Below are positions 45,429-54,521 of a stretch of 64,000 nucleotides of DNA, piece by piece; position 1 is the stretch's first letter, and each line of letters begins with the position of its first letter. Below the pieces are notes generated by a model that was not told the DNA's origin, did no database searches, and saw only the letters and a program-made list of their open reading frames with translations. The position numbers and the translations under genes were made by a program. This DNA comes from Rhodobacterales bacterium LSUCC0387. Lineage in GTDB: Bacteria; Pseudomonadota; Alphaproteobacteria; Rhodobacterales; Rhodobacteraceae. The DNA lies in assembly GCA_015689775.1 (NCBI GenBank), contig WVSR01000001.1, positions 1,241,501-1,305,500 on the forward strand, in the 5' to 3' direction.

Positions 45429-48242
45429 ATGACCCAAAACGCCGCCCCCTTTGCCAATCGGATCACCCGTGCGCCCCTTGCCTACGACGGCGCCTTGGCT
45501 ACGGGTCTGTTCGCAGACCTGCCCCAATTGAACGATCTTGCGCCTGAACTGCGTGAGGTCATTCATGGCGTTGCAGGATGTGCGCCCTATCTAGCGGGTC
45601 TCATTCGCCGCGAAGTCGATTTTCTGATCCCCGCCCTAAGCGCCGCGCCTGAGGCGGGTATGGAGGCAATTTTGGCAGAGGCGACCGCCTTGGGGGCAAG
45701 TGATCTTGATGCAGAGCTGCGTCGCCTCAAGCGCCGCGCCGCTATCCTTGTGGCTTTGGCCGATTGTGGCGGGGTTTGGGATTTGTTGACCACCACCGCC
45801 CTTTGGTCGCAATTCGCCGATGCCTGTGTGCAGGCAGCGCTGCGGGTTCATGTCGGGGCCGAGGCGCGGCGCGGGCGCATTCCGACCCAAACCGAGGAAG
45901 ACGCGCTGCGCGATGGCGCAGGAATGGTGGCGCTTGCGATGGGAAAAATGGGGGCGGGGGAATTGAATTATTCCTCTGACATTGACCTGATCTGCCTGTT
46001 TGATGAGACAAGATTCGATGCAGCTGATGAGATGGAGGCGCGCACAGGGTTTGTGCGCGCAACCCGTCGCATCGCCGCAAGTTTGGGGGAAATCACATCC
46101 GAGGGTTATGTGTTCCGCACCGATCTTCGGCTGCGCCCTGATGCCTCTGTGACGCCCGTATGTATCTCAATGGCCGCGGCTGAACGCTATTACGAGGCGG
46201 AGGGACGAAATTGGGAGCGCGCCGCTTATATCAAGGCGCGCGCTGCCGCGGGCGATATTGCGGCAGGGAAGCGGTTTTTGAAGAGCCTAACCCCTTTTGT
46301 GTGGCGCAAGCATTTGGATTTTGCCGCCATCCGTGACACCCAAGACATGCGTCAGCGTATCCGCGACCATAAGGGCCTGCATGGGTTCAACCTTGAAGGA
46401 CACAATATGAAACTGGGAGTGGGCGGCATTCGTGAGATTGAATTTTTTGCCCAGACCCGCCAATTGGTGGCGGGCGGCAGAGATCCCGATTTGCGGATGC
46501 GGCGCACGGTTGATGCTTTGGCAGCCTTGGCCGAGAAATCATGGGTTGACCCAGAGGTCACAGAGAGCCTGACCGCGCATTACATCGCGCATCGCGAGGT
46601 CGAGCATCGTCTGCAGATGATCCATGACGCGCAGACGCACATCTTACCCAAATCGCCCGAAGGGTTTGCACGGCTTGCAGCCTTTATGGGCGAGGGCGAT
46701 GTCGTCGCATTTCGTGCCGAGCTTTTGGCGCGATTGCACACAGTTGATGACGCCTGCGAGCCGTTTTACAAACCGCAAAAGCAAGCCGAGATGGAACATG
46801 ATGATGTTACCCTTACCCCCTCACAAATAAAGATTTTATCGCGTTGGCCTGGCTATTCGTGTTTGCGCGCATCGCGCGGGCGCGAGATTTTCGAACAGAT
46901 CAAACCCGCCCTCTTGGCCAAGCTGATGAAATCCGCGAATCCAGATGAAAGTCTTTCAAGTTTTGACAGCTTTCTCAAGGGTTTGCCTGCGGGTGTTCAA
47001 CTATTCTCTTTATTCCAGTCAAACCCGTCATTGATTGATCTTTTGACCGATATTTGCGCAACAGCGCCCGCGCTTTCCATATACTTATCGCGCAATGCTA
47101 AAGTTCTAGATGCGGTTCTCAGCGGTGGGTTCTTTGCGCCATGGCCCGCACGGGGCGAATTACTGCAATCTCTAAGCAGCGCCTTTCAAGGGCTTGATTA
47201 TGAAGGACAGTTGGACGCTGCGCGCCGTTGGTTGAAAGAATGGCATTTCCGCGTTGGGGTGCATCACCTGCGCGGCCTGATTGAGGCCGAAGAAGCGGCC
47301 AAGCAATATACTGATTTGGCCGATGTGGTGATTGCCTGCTTCTGGCCTTTGGTCTGCGCAGAATTGGCCAAAAAAAATGGGTCCGCGCCGGGTCGTGGCG
47401 GGGTTGTTTTGGCCATGGGTAGCCTTGGGGCTGCGCGGCTGACGGCGGGGTCAGATTTGGATTTGATCGTCATTTATGATGCGGGCGGTGTTGAGATGAC
47501 GGATGGCCCGCGTCCGTTGGACGCGCGGGGGTGGTTCTCGAAAGCCACAAAAATGCTGATCACCGCACTATCTGCACCGACCTCAGAGGGGCGGCTTTAC
47601 GAGGTGGATATGCGTCTGCGGCCCTCAGGCCGCAAAGGGCCCGTTGCGACATCGTTGGAGGCCTTTAAGCATTATCAAATGAATGAGGCATGGGGGTGGG
47701 AGCATATGGCCCTTACCCGCGCGCGTGTCGTTGCGGGCGATGCAAGCCTTGGCGCAGATGTTGAAGCCACGCGGACGCAGGTGATCCAAACCCCGCGCAA
47801 GCCAAGCACTATCATCGCGGATTTGGCAGATATGCGCCAACGCCTTGCGGCGGCAGGGCGCAAGGGCAGCACCTTTGATGTTAAGGCGGGCATCGGTGGC
47901 ATGCAGGATATTGATCTGATCGGGCAGGCGGGCGCGCTGATCGCGGGCAGCACAGCCCGTGTCACAGCGCGCCATTTGCGCGCAGCGGCCAAATGCGGTT
48001 GGCTGACCCAGTCCGAAGCGGATGCCTTATCTGCCGCGCATGCGCTATTTTCCCGTGCCGCTCAGGCTGCGCGCCTCTTGACGGACGCGCAGCTTGATCC
48101 AAGTGACATCGGGCAGGGCGGGCTAGAATTTCTTGTGCGCGCCACGGGCCATGCCGATCGCGCCAGTTTGGAAGCTGCGCTTGACGCTGGCCGAGCGGAA
48201 TCTGTCGCAATTATCGCGGTCGCTTTGACGCGCAAGCGCTAG
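45429..48242 (+). CDS. glnE: Glutamine synthetase adenylyltransferase / adenylyl-removing enzyme
   Basis: Bifunctional enzyme that adds AMP to, or removes it from, glutamine synthetase according to nitrogen status. The 937-residue protein has the two expected nucleotidyltransferase domains: the deadenylylase domain with LAMGKMGAGELNYSSDIDLICLFD near residue 175, and the adenylylase domain with AMGSLGAARLTAGSDLDLIVIYD near residue 670, each followed by a GlnD-type helical region. The two DxD-type motifs (SDIDL, SDLDL) are intact. Confidence 0.96.
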   Translation: MTQNAAPFANRITRAPLAYDGALATGLFADLPQLNDLAPELREVIHGVAGCAPYLAGLIRREVDFLIPALSAAPEAGMEAILAEATALGASDLDAELRRLKRRAAILVALADCGGVWDLLTTTALWSQFADACVQAALRVHVGAEARRGRIPTQTEEDALRDGAGMVALAMGKMGAGELNYSSDIDLICLFDETRFDAADEMEARTGFVRATRRIAASLGEITSEGYVFRTDLRLRPDASVTPVCISMAAAERYYEAEGRNWERAAYIKARAAAGDIAAGKRFLKSLTPFVWRKHLDFAAIRDTQDMRQRIRDHKGLHGFNLEGHNMKLGVGGIREIEFFAQTRQLVAGGRDPDLRMRRTVDALAALAEKSWVDPEVTESLTAHYIAHREVEHRLQMIHDAQTHILPKSPEGFARLAAFMGEGDVVAFRAELLARLHTVDDACEPFYKPQKQAEMEHDDVTLTPSQIKILSRWPGYSCLRASRGREIFEQIKPALLAKLMKSANPDESLSSFDSFLKGLPAGVQLFSLFQSNPSLIDLLTDICATAPALSIYLSRNAKVLDAVLSGGFFAPWPARGELLQSLSSAFQGLDYEGQLDAARRWLKEWHFRVGVHHLRGLIEAEEAAKQYTDLADVVIACFWPLVCAELAKKNGSAPGRGGVVLAMGSLGAARLTAGSDLDLIVIYDAGGVEMTDGPRPLDARGWFSKATKMLITALSAPTSEGRLYEVDMRLRPSGRKGPVATSLEAFKHYQMNEAWGWEHMALTRARVVAGDASLGADVEATRTQVIQTPRKPSTIIADLADMRQRLAAAGRKGSTFDVKAGIGGMQDIDLIGQAGALIAGSTARVTARHLRAAAKCGWLTQSEADALSAAHALFSRAAQAARLLTDAQLDPSDIGQGGLEFLVRATGHADRASLEAALDAGRAESVAIIAVALTRKR

Positions 48243-48281
48243 AACGGCCAAGGGCATATAGGATGCAGGAGTTTCGGTGTT

Positions 48282-48548
48282 ATGAAGGGCGATATCTATG
48301 ATCCAAAGGCGCTGATCCGTGAGGCCTATCGCATCCAAGGGATCACGCGGGGCGAATGCCGCACGATTTTCATGGATTGGGCATTGTCCATCACCGCGGA
48401 TGACCCCAAAACCTATATCCGCCATCTACTTCAGCAATATGCAGCCGAAGATCAAGCGCACCCGATGAGCGAAACCCTGCGCGAGGCGCTTGAGCAAGCC
48501 CCGCGCGCTGTGCGCCGTGGGGGGCGCGCCGCAAGGGTGGGGCAATAA
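48282..48548 (+). CDS. Hypothetical protein, 88 residues
   Basis: A small, soluble, helix-rich protein (ITRGECRTIFMDWALSI, ETLREALEQAPRAVRRGGRAARVGQ) placed 40 bases after glnE. It has an ATG and no membrane segment or known motif; the arginine-rich tail is notable. Its sequence has the flavour of a small family conserved in Rhodobacteraceae, but I cannot name it. It may be co-transcribed with glnE, and its end lies only four bases from the AraC-type gene on the other strand. Confidence 0.6.
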   Translation: MKGDIYDPKALIREAYRIQGITRGECRTIFMDWALSITADDPKTYIRHLLQQYAAEDQAHPMSETLREALEQAPRAVRRGGRAARVGQ

Positions 48549-48552
48549 CGTA

Positions 48553-49551
48553 TTATTTGACGATTATGTCAGGTTTGCTCGCATGGGTGCCGCGCTCGCG
48601 ATAGGGGGTGGTGTCATATTGCGCGCGATAGCATTTTGAAAAATGCGAGGGGGATGCAAAGCCACAGGCCAATGCCACATTGATTACGCTCATATCAGTT
48701 TGCATCAACAGATTGCGCGCTTTGGCAAGGCGCAATTCCATGTAATACCGCTTGGGACTGCGGTTAAGATAGCGGCGGAACAATCGCTCTAATTGACGCG
48801 TAGACATTCCGACCTCTTTGGCCAAACTGGCTGGGCTGATCGGGTCTTCGATATTATGCTCCATCATCCGAATAACTTGGCTTAGTTTCGGATGACGCAC
48901 ACCGATGCGGGTTGGAATTGACAGCCGCTGCGTGTCTTGGTCGGTGCGGATCGAGGTATAGATCAACTGATCCGCTACCAAATTCGCCAATTCCTCGCCG
49001 TGATCATTGGCGATGATTTTCAGCATCAAATCAATCGAGGCGGTGCCGCCTGCGGTGGTGATGCGGTTGCCATCAATCACAAAGACCGATTTTGTCAGGG
49101 TGACATCTTCGAATTCTTCGGAAAAGCTATCTTGATTTTCCCAATGGATCGTGGCGCGTTTGCCGTCCAACAGCCCCGCCTTGGCCAAAGTATAGCCCGC
49201 CGTGCAAAGCCCGCCCACAACCGAACCGCGCCGTGCCTCGCGCCGCAACCAGTTGAGAATGCGCTTGGTTGTGGCGGATTGCACATCAATCCCGCCGCAG
49301 AGCATGATTGTGTCTTCGCGGGTCAGCTCTTCGAGATCCATATCCAGCTTATAGCCGATCCCCGCAGAGCAATATGCAACCTCGCCCCCATCACCCGCCA
49401 ATACCCATTCATAGAGCGTGCGTCCCGACATCCGATTGGCAATGCGCAAGGCTTCGACCGCAGAGGCAAAGCAGAGCATCGTAAAGCGATCCAACAGCAC
49501 GAAAACATAGCGTTTCGCGGCGTCTGCATCGCGGGGGGTCGGTCTGCTCAT
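48553..49551 (-). CDS. GlxA-type AraC-family transcriptional regulator
   Basis: Regulator with an N-terminal DJ-1/PfpI (glutamine-amidotransferase-like) domain and a C-terminal AraC helix-turn-helix. From the ATG at 49551 (AAAGGA upstream; an ATG 22 codons earlier is possible) it has about 332 residues. The N-domain shows KRYVFVLLDRFTMLCFASAVEALRIANR and GGLCTAGYTLAKAGLLDGKRATIHWEN with the nucleophile-elbow cysteine. The C-terminal domain shows SPASLAKEVGMSTRQLERLFRRYL and VALACGFASPSHFSKCYRAQY. Such regulators often control betaine, carnitine or amino-acid use, but the target is not evident here. It diverges from the DAHP synthase gene. Confidence 0.88.
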   Translation of the reverse strand: MSRPTPRDADAAKRYVFVLLDRFTMLCFASAVEALRIANRMSGRTLYEWVLAGDGGEVAYCSAGIGYKLDMDLEELTREDTIMLCGGIDVQSATTKRILNWLRREARRGSVVGGLCTAGYTLAKAGLLDGKRATIHWENQDSFSEEFEDVTLTKSVFVIDGNRITTAGGTASIDLMLKIIANDHGEELANLVADQLIYTSIRTDQDTQRLSIPTRIGVRHPKLSQVIRMMEHNIEDPISPASLAKEVGMSTRQLERLFRRYLNRSPKRYYMELRLAKARNLLMQTDMSVINVALACGFASPSHFSKCYRAQYDTTPYRERGTHASKPDIIVK

Positions 49552-49776
49552 CTCCAGAGTCCTTTGAACAAAGCCATAATCACTAAACATCGCACCGGGG
49601 CGCATATCGTAATGCAACCTTACGTCGTCGTTTATTTAGCGAAACCACCAAATTGCGCGCGCCGCAAGCCCCCCTTTTGATCCGCGGCTTACGAAATTGC
49701 CATTGGACGCGGGGGGCTTCCGCGTCTATAAGCAGGCCGTAATCGTAATTTTTATGGAAGACCGAAGGAGGCTCCC

Positions 49777-51165
49777 ATGGGTGCTGAAGCCGCACAAACA
49801 TGGACGAAATCTAGCTGGCGCATAAAGCCGCGCGTGCAGATGCCTGATTATCCTGATCAGGCGGCATTGGGCGCGGTTGAGGCGCAGCTTGGCAAATATC
49901 CTCCGTTGGTTTTTGCGGGCGAGGCGCGCCGCCTCAAAGCCGCGCTTGGCAAAGCGGCTCTTGGTGAGGCGTTTTTGCTGCAAGGGGGCGATTGCGCCGA
50001 AAGTTTTGCTGAATTCTCAGCAGATTCCATTCGCGACACGTTTAAAGTCATGCTGCAAATGGCGATGGTCTTGACCTATGGCGCCAAGGTTCCGGTGGTC
50101 AAAGTGGGCCGTATGGCAGGGCAATTCGCCAAGCCGCGCTCGGCACCGACCGAGGTGATCAACGGGGTCGAATTGCCGTCTTATCGCGGCGATATCATCA
50201 ATGAGTTGGCCTTTACGCCCGAGGCGCGCATCCCTGACCCTGCCAAGATGTTGCAGGCCTATACGCAGGCCGCTGCCTCTTTGAACCTGTTGCGGGCTTT
50301 CTCAACGGGTGGTTTCGCAGATATTGAACGGGTGCATAGCTGGACCTTGGGCTTTACCGATCAGAATGACGTGTTGAGATACCGCGACATGGCCAATCAT
50401 ATCCAGGATAGCCTTGATTTCATGCGCGCGGCTGGGATCAGCCCACAGACCACACATGAATTGCACAGTGTTGACTTCTACACGAGCCATGAGGCGCTGC
50501 TGTTGGAATATGAGGAAGCCCTGTGTCGGATTGACTCGACCACCGGCAAGCCGATTGCAGGCTCGGGCCACATGATCTGGATTGGCGACCGCACCCGTCA
50601 GCCAGACGGCGCGCATGTTGAATTCTGTGCAGGGGTGCAAAACCCGATTGGTTTGAAATGCGGCCCAACCACCACCGAGGATGATCTGAAAATCCTGATG
50701 GAGAAGTTGAACCCAGAAAATGAGGCCGGCCGCCTGACATTGATTGCGCGCTTTGGTGCGGGCAAAGTTGGCGATCACTTGCCGCGCCTCGTGCGCACTG
50801 TGCAATCGCACGGGGCGAATGTGGTCTGGAGCTGTGACCCCATGCACGGCAACACGATCAAATCGGCCAGTGGGTTTAAGACGCGGCCCTTCGACTCGGT
50901 CTTGCGGGAGGTGCAAGAATTCTTTTCCATCCACCGCGCCGAAGGCACCATTCCAGGCGGGGTGCATTTCGAGATGACAGGCAAAGATGTCACCGAATGC
51001 ACAGGCGGCGTGCGCGCTGTGACAGATGAGGATCTCTCAAGCCGCTATCACACGGCCTGTGATCCGCGCCTCAATGCCAGCCAGTCGCTTGAATTGGCCT
51101 TCTTGGTGGCGGAGGAATTATCCTCGACCCGCCGTGACGCAGCGAGTGAGGTCGCCGCGGGATAA
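49777..51165 (+). CDS. Class II 3-deoxy-7-phosphoheptulonate (DAHP) synthase
   Basis: Condenses phosphoenolpyruvate with erythrose-4-phosphate, the entry step to the shikimate pathway. The 462-residue protein is of the plant/Mycobacterium (class II) type and not the AroG type: [18 protein letters not shown] at the N-terminus, [56 protein letters not shown] and [17 protein letters not shown]. The start ATG has AAGGAGG. It is a single gene with its own terminator, and supplies chorismate for the trp genes further upstream. Confidence 0.96.
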   Translation: MGAEAAQTWTKSSWRIKPRVQMPDYPDQAALGAVEAQLGKYPPLVFAGEARRLKAALGKAALGEAFLLQGGDCAESFAEFSADSIRDTFKVMLQMAMVLTYGAKVPVVKVGRMAGQFAKPRSAPTEVINGVELPSYRGDIINELAFTPEARIPDPAKMLQAYTQAAASLNLLRAFSTGGFADIERVHSWTLGFTDQNDVLRYRDMANHIQDSLDFMRAAGISPQTTHELHSVDFYTSHEALLLEYEEALCRIDSTTGKPIAGSGHMIWIGDRTRQPDGAHVEFCAGVQNPIGLKCGPTTTEDDLKILMEKLNPENEAGRLTLIARFGAGKVGDHLPRLVRTVQSHGANVVWSCDPMHGNTIKSASGFKTRPFDSVLREVQEFFSIHRAEGTIPGGVHFEMTGKDVTECTGGVRAVTDEDLSSRYHTACDPRLNASQSLELAFLVAEELSSTRRDAASEVAAG

Positions 51166-51184
51166 CACTCAAAGCCCCAAAAAC

Positions 51185-51217
51185 AAGCGCGCGCCCAAGG
51201 TGACTTGTGGCGCGCTT
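51185..51217 (+). terminator. Terminator of the DAHP synthase gene
   Basis: AAGCGCGC (51185-51192) pairs with GCGCGCTT (51210-51217), and an inner CAAG/CTTG stem extends the hairpin. It is 20 bases past the stop codon; the T-run is weak. Confidence 0.65.
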
Positions 51218-51579
51218 TGGGTGGTTCGCGGCCAGTCTCGCGCAAACTGTTCTAATGCTGCCGCAACCGCGTGAAGGCCATGCGGTGATCAAGCGTTTTA
51301 TCCTTTCGCGGCGCGGCATCACCAAAATAAATATTCCCCATTGTTTTCCTCTATCCTCAACGGGTTCGATGCGTCTGCTGCATACCCCTATGCGGCGGAT
51401 CGAAGGTTTGTGTGCTTACGTGTGTTACCTAGGGCATAGTAACGGCAAATTTTCAAAAAATTCAGCCCGTATGACAAAAATTGGTCGATGGGGCATCGGC
51501 GCTGCTTTGGCTTGACCTCTGCAGTCTGATCCTCAAGATGCGCGCGTAAAGTAAAGATCGCCATAGAAAGACGCGCCTG
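51218..51579 (+). other. Gap before gmk with an unassigned hairpin
   Basis: No gene is convincing in these 360 bases; open frames here are short and lack ribosome binding sites and family features. At 51365-51404 a hairpin can form: TTCGAT / ATCGAA as outer stem and CTGCTGCATA / TATGCGGCGG as inner stem, with two U-G wobble pairs that only work in plus-strand RNA. It may be part of the gmk leader or a small RNA. Confidence 0.4.
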
Positions 51580-52257
51580 ATGTCTCAGACCGATTCAAAA
51601 TCTCTGAACGCTGCCACACGCCGTGGGTTGCTGATCATTGTTTCTTCGCCTTCGGGTGCGGGGAAATCCACGTTGGCACGGCGTTTGATGGCATGGGACG
51701 GGTCGTTGCGGTTTTCAGTATCCGCCACCACGCGCGCGCCGCGCACAGGCGAGGTGGATGGGGAACATTACCATTTCCTTGATCGCGCCGGGTTTGAGCA
51801 AATGGTGGATGAGGGGGCAATGCTGGAACATGCGGAGGTGTTCGGCAATCTTTACGGCAGCCCGATGCCGCCCGTGCGCGCGGCCATTGACGCGGGGCGC
51901 GATGTTTTATTCGACATAGATTGGCAGGGGACGCAGCAAATCCGCAACTCTGCTCTGGGCGCGCATGCACTGTCGATTTTTATACTGCCCCCAAGCATCG
52001 CAGCCTTGCATGAGCGTCTGGTGACTCGCGCGCAAGATAATGCTGAAACGATTGCCAAACGGATGGCAAAATCTTGGGACGAGATCAGCCACTGGGATGG
52101 CTATGATTATGTTCTCGTCAATGATGATCTGGACGCGTGCTTTGACAATTTGACCACAATCATCACGGCCGAACGGATGCGCCGCATTCAGCAGCCAAGC
52201 CTTGCTGGGTTTCTGCGCGGTTTACAGAATGAATATGAGGGGATGCGCAACCCATGA
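51580..52257 (+). CDS. gmk: Guanylate kinase
   Basis: Phosphorylates GMP to GDP in nucleotide synthesis. The 225-residue protein has the P-loop [11 protein letters not shown], the GMP-binding [20 protein letters not shown], and the region GNLYGSP typical of the family. The C-terminus is slightly longer than in E. coli, as in other alphaproteobacteria. It overlaps the next gene, a carbonic anhydrase-like protein, by four bases. Confidence 0.97.
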   Translation: MSQTDSKSLNAATRRGLLIIVSSPSGAGKSTLARRLMAWDGSLRFSVSATTRAPRTGEVDGEHYHFLDRAGFEQMVDEGAMLEHAEVFGNLYGSPMPPVRAAIDAGRDVLFDIDWQGTQQIRNSALGAHALSIFILPPSIAALHERLVTRAQDNAETIAKRMAKSWDEISHWDGYDYVLVNDDLDACFDNLTTIITAERMRRIQQPSLAGFLRGLQNEYEGMRNP

Positions 52258-52772
52258 TTTACGCATTTGAGGGGCATCAGCCCGATATCGCCGCTGGTGC
52301 ATGGGTTGCTGATGATGCCAATATCATCGGCAAGGTTGCCCTTGCCGCCGAAAGCAGCATTTGGTTTGGGGCCGCATTGCGCGGTGACAATGAACTGATT
52401 TCCATTGGCCCGCGCAGCAATTTGCAGGAAAATGTGATCTGCCACACAGACCCAGGTCTGCCCCTTAGTGTGGGCGAGGATTGCACCATTGGACATCGCG
52501 CGCTTTTGCATGGCTGCACCATCGGTGATGGTACATTGATTGGCATGGGCGCGATGGTGATGAACGGTGCGGTTGTTGGAAAGGGCTGCTTGATCGGGGC
52601 GGGGGCCTTGATCCCTGAAGGCAAAGTCATTCCTGATGGCAGTTTGGTGATGGGAATGCCTGGCCGTGTTATCCGCGCGCTAGACAAGGAGGCCCGCGCA
52701 GGGTTGATCCAATCGGCTACGGGCTATGTGGCCAAAGCCGCGCGGTTTCGCGCGGGCCTGCAGGCGTTATAA
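52254..52772 (+). CDS. Gamma-class carbonic anhydrase-like protein
   Basis: A 172-residue left-handed beta-helix protein with hexapeptide repeats ([45 protein letters not shown]). The three zinc histidines of the gamma carbonic anhydrase/YrdA family are in ICHTD and [10 protein letters not shown]. The enzyme activity of this subgroup is often weak or undetermined. Its ATG overlaps the gmk TGA, so the pair is co-translated; it meets the decayed chpT tail to tail. Confidence 0.88.
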   Translation: MIYAFEGHQPDIAAGAWVADDANIIGKVALAAESSIWFGAALRGDNELISIGPRSNLQENVICHTDPGLPLSVGEDCTIGHRALLHGCTIGDGTLIGMGAMVMNGAVVGKGCLIGAGALIPEGKVIPDGSLVMGMPGRVIRALDKEARAGLIQSATGYVAKAARFRAGLQAL

Positions 52773-53383
52773 CCGCGAACCCTGAAAGCTGATCTGCAAA
52801 CGGGTGTCAGAGAGGCCGAGGGAAATCTCAGCCCCGATTTCAGCGGCTTCTTTAATAGTATCAGGAATTGTACCTCGCGCGGGCTTGGGGTGCTGTGACT
52901 GGCGCGGTTGAGCAGTGCCAGACCTGACAAGTCCTGCAAGATCCGTGGCCCACTTGCGCCGATTGTAAGTGGGCCGCGCTCTAACTGTGCGATTGTAACA
53001 TGGCCCCCCATAGGAAGGGCCGCTTCGTCACAGGCGATTATCAAAAAGGCGCTTTTCACATGATGGCGCGGTAAATCCCCCGTCAAAAGCCAGTCAACTG
53101 TCAGGCGGCCCGCGCCATGCATCTGGCTCAGAATGTTGCGCGCTTCGCGTTCGGAGATATGCTGATCAGGCCGCGCCGCGCCATAGGCGATCCGGAAAAA
53201 CCGCAACCGCGCCTCGGTATCACGCAGCGCATCGGCAATCAGGGCTATTGGCCATTCCGCTCATTTGCAGAAGCTCAACCCTATTTGACACGGCCCCCAA
53301 AGTGTTGCCCAAATCATGACAGAGCCGTGATGCAACCAGGCTGACAAATACTGTGAATTTGGGCTAAAGACGATTTGATCCAT
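52767..53383 (-). pseudogene. chpT: Frameshifted chpT (histidine phosphotransferase)
   Basis: Decayed copy of ChpT, which passes phosphate from CckA to CtrA and CpdR. The parts are spread over three minus-strand frames. Positions about 53363-53247 read SLVASRLCHDLGNTLGAVSN and RVELLQMSGMAN, the dimerisation helix with the phospho-acceptor histidine in CHDL. From about 53242 another frame reads ALIADALRDTEARLRFFRIA and continues with YGAARPDQHIS and VDWLLTGDLP. From about 52856 a third frame reads IKEAAEIGAEISLGLSDTRL and QISF to a stop at 52767-52769. The N-terminal frame has no start codon and is preceded by a stop. A full-length protein cannot be made. Confidence 0.82.
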
Positions 53384-53397
53384 CAATGAGGCCTCGG

Positions 53398-53583
53398 ATG
53401 ACCGAAGAGTTGAATGCCCTGCTTGAGCCTGGAATGTTGGTGCGGAACCCTGCGCAACCCGATTGGGGGTTGGGCCAGGTGCAATCCAATATTGGCGGCA
53501 AGGTGACCGTCAATTTCGAGCATCAAGGCAAACAAGTGATCGACTCCCGTCATGTGACATTGCTGCCCGAATGGGGCGCTTAA
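53398..53583 (+). CDS. DUF3553 domain protein
   Basis: A 61-residue protein of the DUF3553 family. Most of it is one small domain with LEPGMLVRNPAQPDWGLGQV, QSNIGGKVTVNFEHQGKQVI and DSRHVTLL, resembling the small SH3-like domain found at the C-terminus of UvrD/PcrA helicases. No known function when free-standing. It diverges from the broken chpT and is 160 bases before olsB. Confidence 0.85.
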   Translation: MTEELNALLEPGMLVRNPAQPDWGLGQVQSNIGGKVTVNFEHQGKQVIDSRHVTLLPEWGA

Positions 53584-53743
53584 GGGTTAGGTCTACTGGA
53601 ATGATGGTTAACAATACCCTAATTCTGCATCACTAAGATCATATTTTGGAAAGGCGCACCGCGCTGTACAGATAACCGCATTCGCCCCAGAGGCCGCAAA
53701 ATTGTGGCGCGAAAGGCACTGCCAAGACAGGAAAGTCCGCCTT

Positions 53744-54517
53744 ATGGTGTCGCAAGAGCCGCATTTCGAGCTGCGATTGGCCTCAAGCCCAGAGGATATT
53801 CGCGCGGCACAGCGACTGCGCTATGAGGTATTTGTGGCGGAATTGGGTGCTGATGGGGCCTTGGTGGATCACGAGGCGCGGCTTGAGGCAGATCGCTTTG
53901 ACCCGTTTTTTGATCATCTGATACTTCTGGATCACCGCCGCTCTGTGGGCGATCAAATTGTGGGCGTTTACCGCGTGATGCAGGCCCAAGGGGCCAAGGC
54001 CGCAGGGCAATTCTATTCCGAAGATGAATATGATCTCGCGCCGCTCAAGTCTTCGGGTCGGCGTTTGTTGGAATTGGGGCGGTCTTGCGTTCATGCCGAT
54101 TATCGCGGCGGCACTGCGCTGATGCATTTATGGAATGGGTTGGCCGATTATATCGTCACCCATGAGATTGAAATTTTATTTGGCGTGGCGTCACTGCATG
54201 GCACCGATGTGGCCAACTTGGCTGCGCCCCTGTCGCTGCTGCATCACCGCCATCTTGCGCCTGAGGAGCTGCGCCCAACGGCGTGGGCGGCGGGCTATCA
54301 GGATATGAACCTCATTGCCGAAGACGCGCTTGACCGCACTGCTGCTACCCGCGCGCTGCCCGCATTAATCAAAGCCTATCTGCGTCTTGGCGGCGCGGTT
54401 GGGAAGGGGGCCTTTGTGGATCACGCCTTTAATTGCACGGATATTTGTTTGATCCTTGATACGGCCCTGATGCCGGAAAAACACCGCGCGCTCTATGCGC
54501 GGGGTCGGGGGGTATAG
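53744..54517 (+). CDS. olsB: Ornithine acyl-ACP N-acyltransferase
   Basis: First enzyme of ornithine-lipid synthesis, N-acylating ornithine with a 3-hydroxyacyl group from ACP. The 257-residue GNAT-like protein has ELRLASSPEDIRAAQRLRYE and VFVAELGA, then the LLELGRSCVHADYRGGTAL motif and LFGVASLHGTD, and ends with FNCTDICLILD, all typical of the OlsB/hemolysin-like family. olsA follows directly, so both enzymes of the pathway are present. Ornithine lipids replace phospholipids in membranes, for example under phosphate shortage. Confidence 0.92.
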   Translation: MVSQEPHFELRLASSPEDIRAAQRLRYEVFVAELGADGALVDHEARLEADRFDPFFDHLILLDHRRSVGDQIVGVYRVMQAQGAKAAGQFYSEDEYDLAPLKSSGRRLLELGRSCVHADYRGGTALMHLWNGLADYIVTHEIEILFGVASLHGTDVANLAAPLSLLHHRHLAPEELRPTAWAAGYQDMNLIAEDALDRTAATRALPALIKAYLRLGGAVGKGAFVDHAFNCTDICLILDTALMPEKHRALYARGRGV

Positions 54518-54521
54518 GTTA

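Noticed and set aside
47264-47992. Overlapping minus-strand frames inside glnE
   Set aside because: Shadow frames of the long, GC-rich glnE sequence with no conserved features.
51207-51515. 102-residue open frame in the gap before gmk
   Set aside because: It starts inside the DAHP synthase terminator hairpin, has no good ribosome binding site and no family features.
53117-53344. 75-residue plus-strand frame across the chpT region
   Set aside because: Antisense shadow of the decayed chpT sequence with no start signal.
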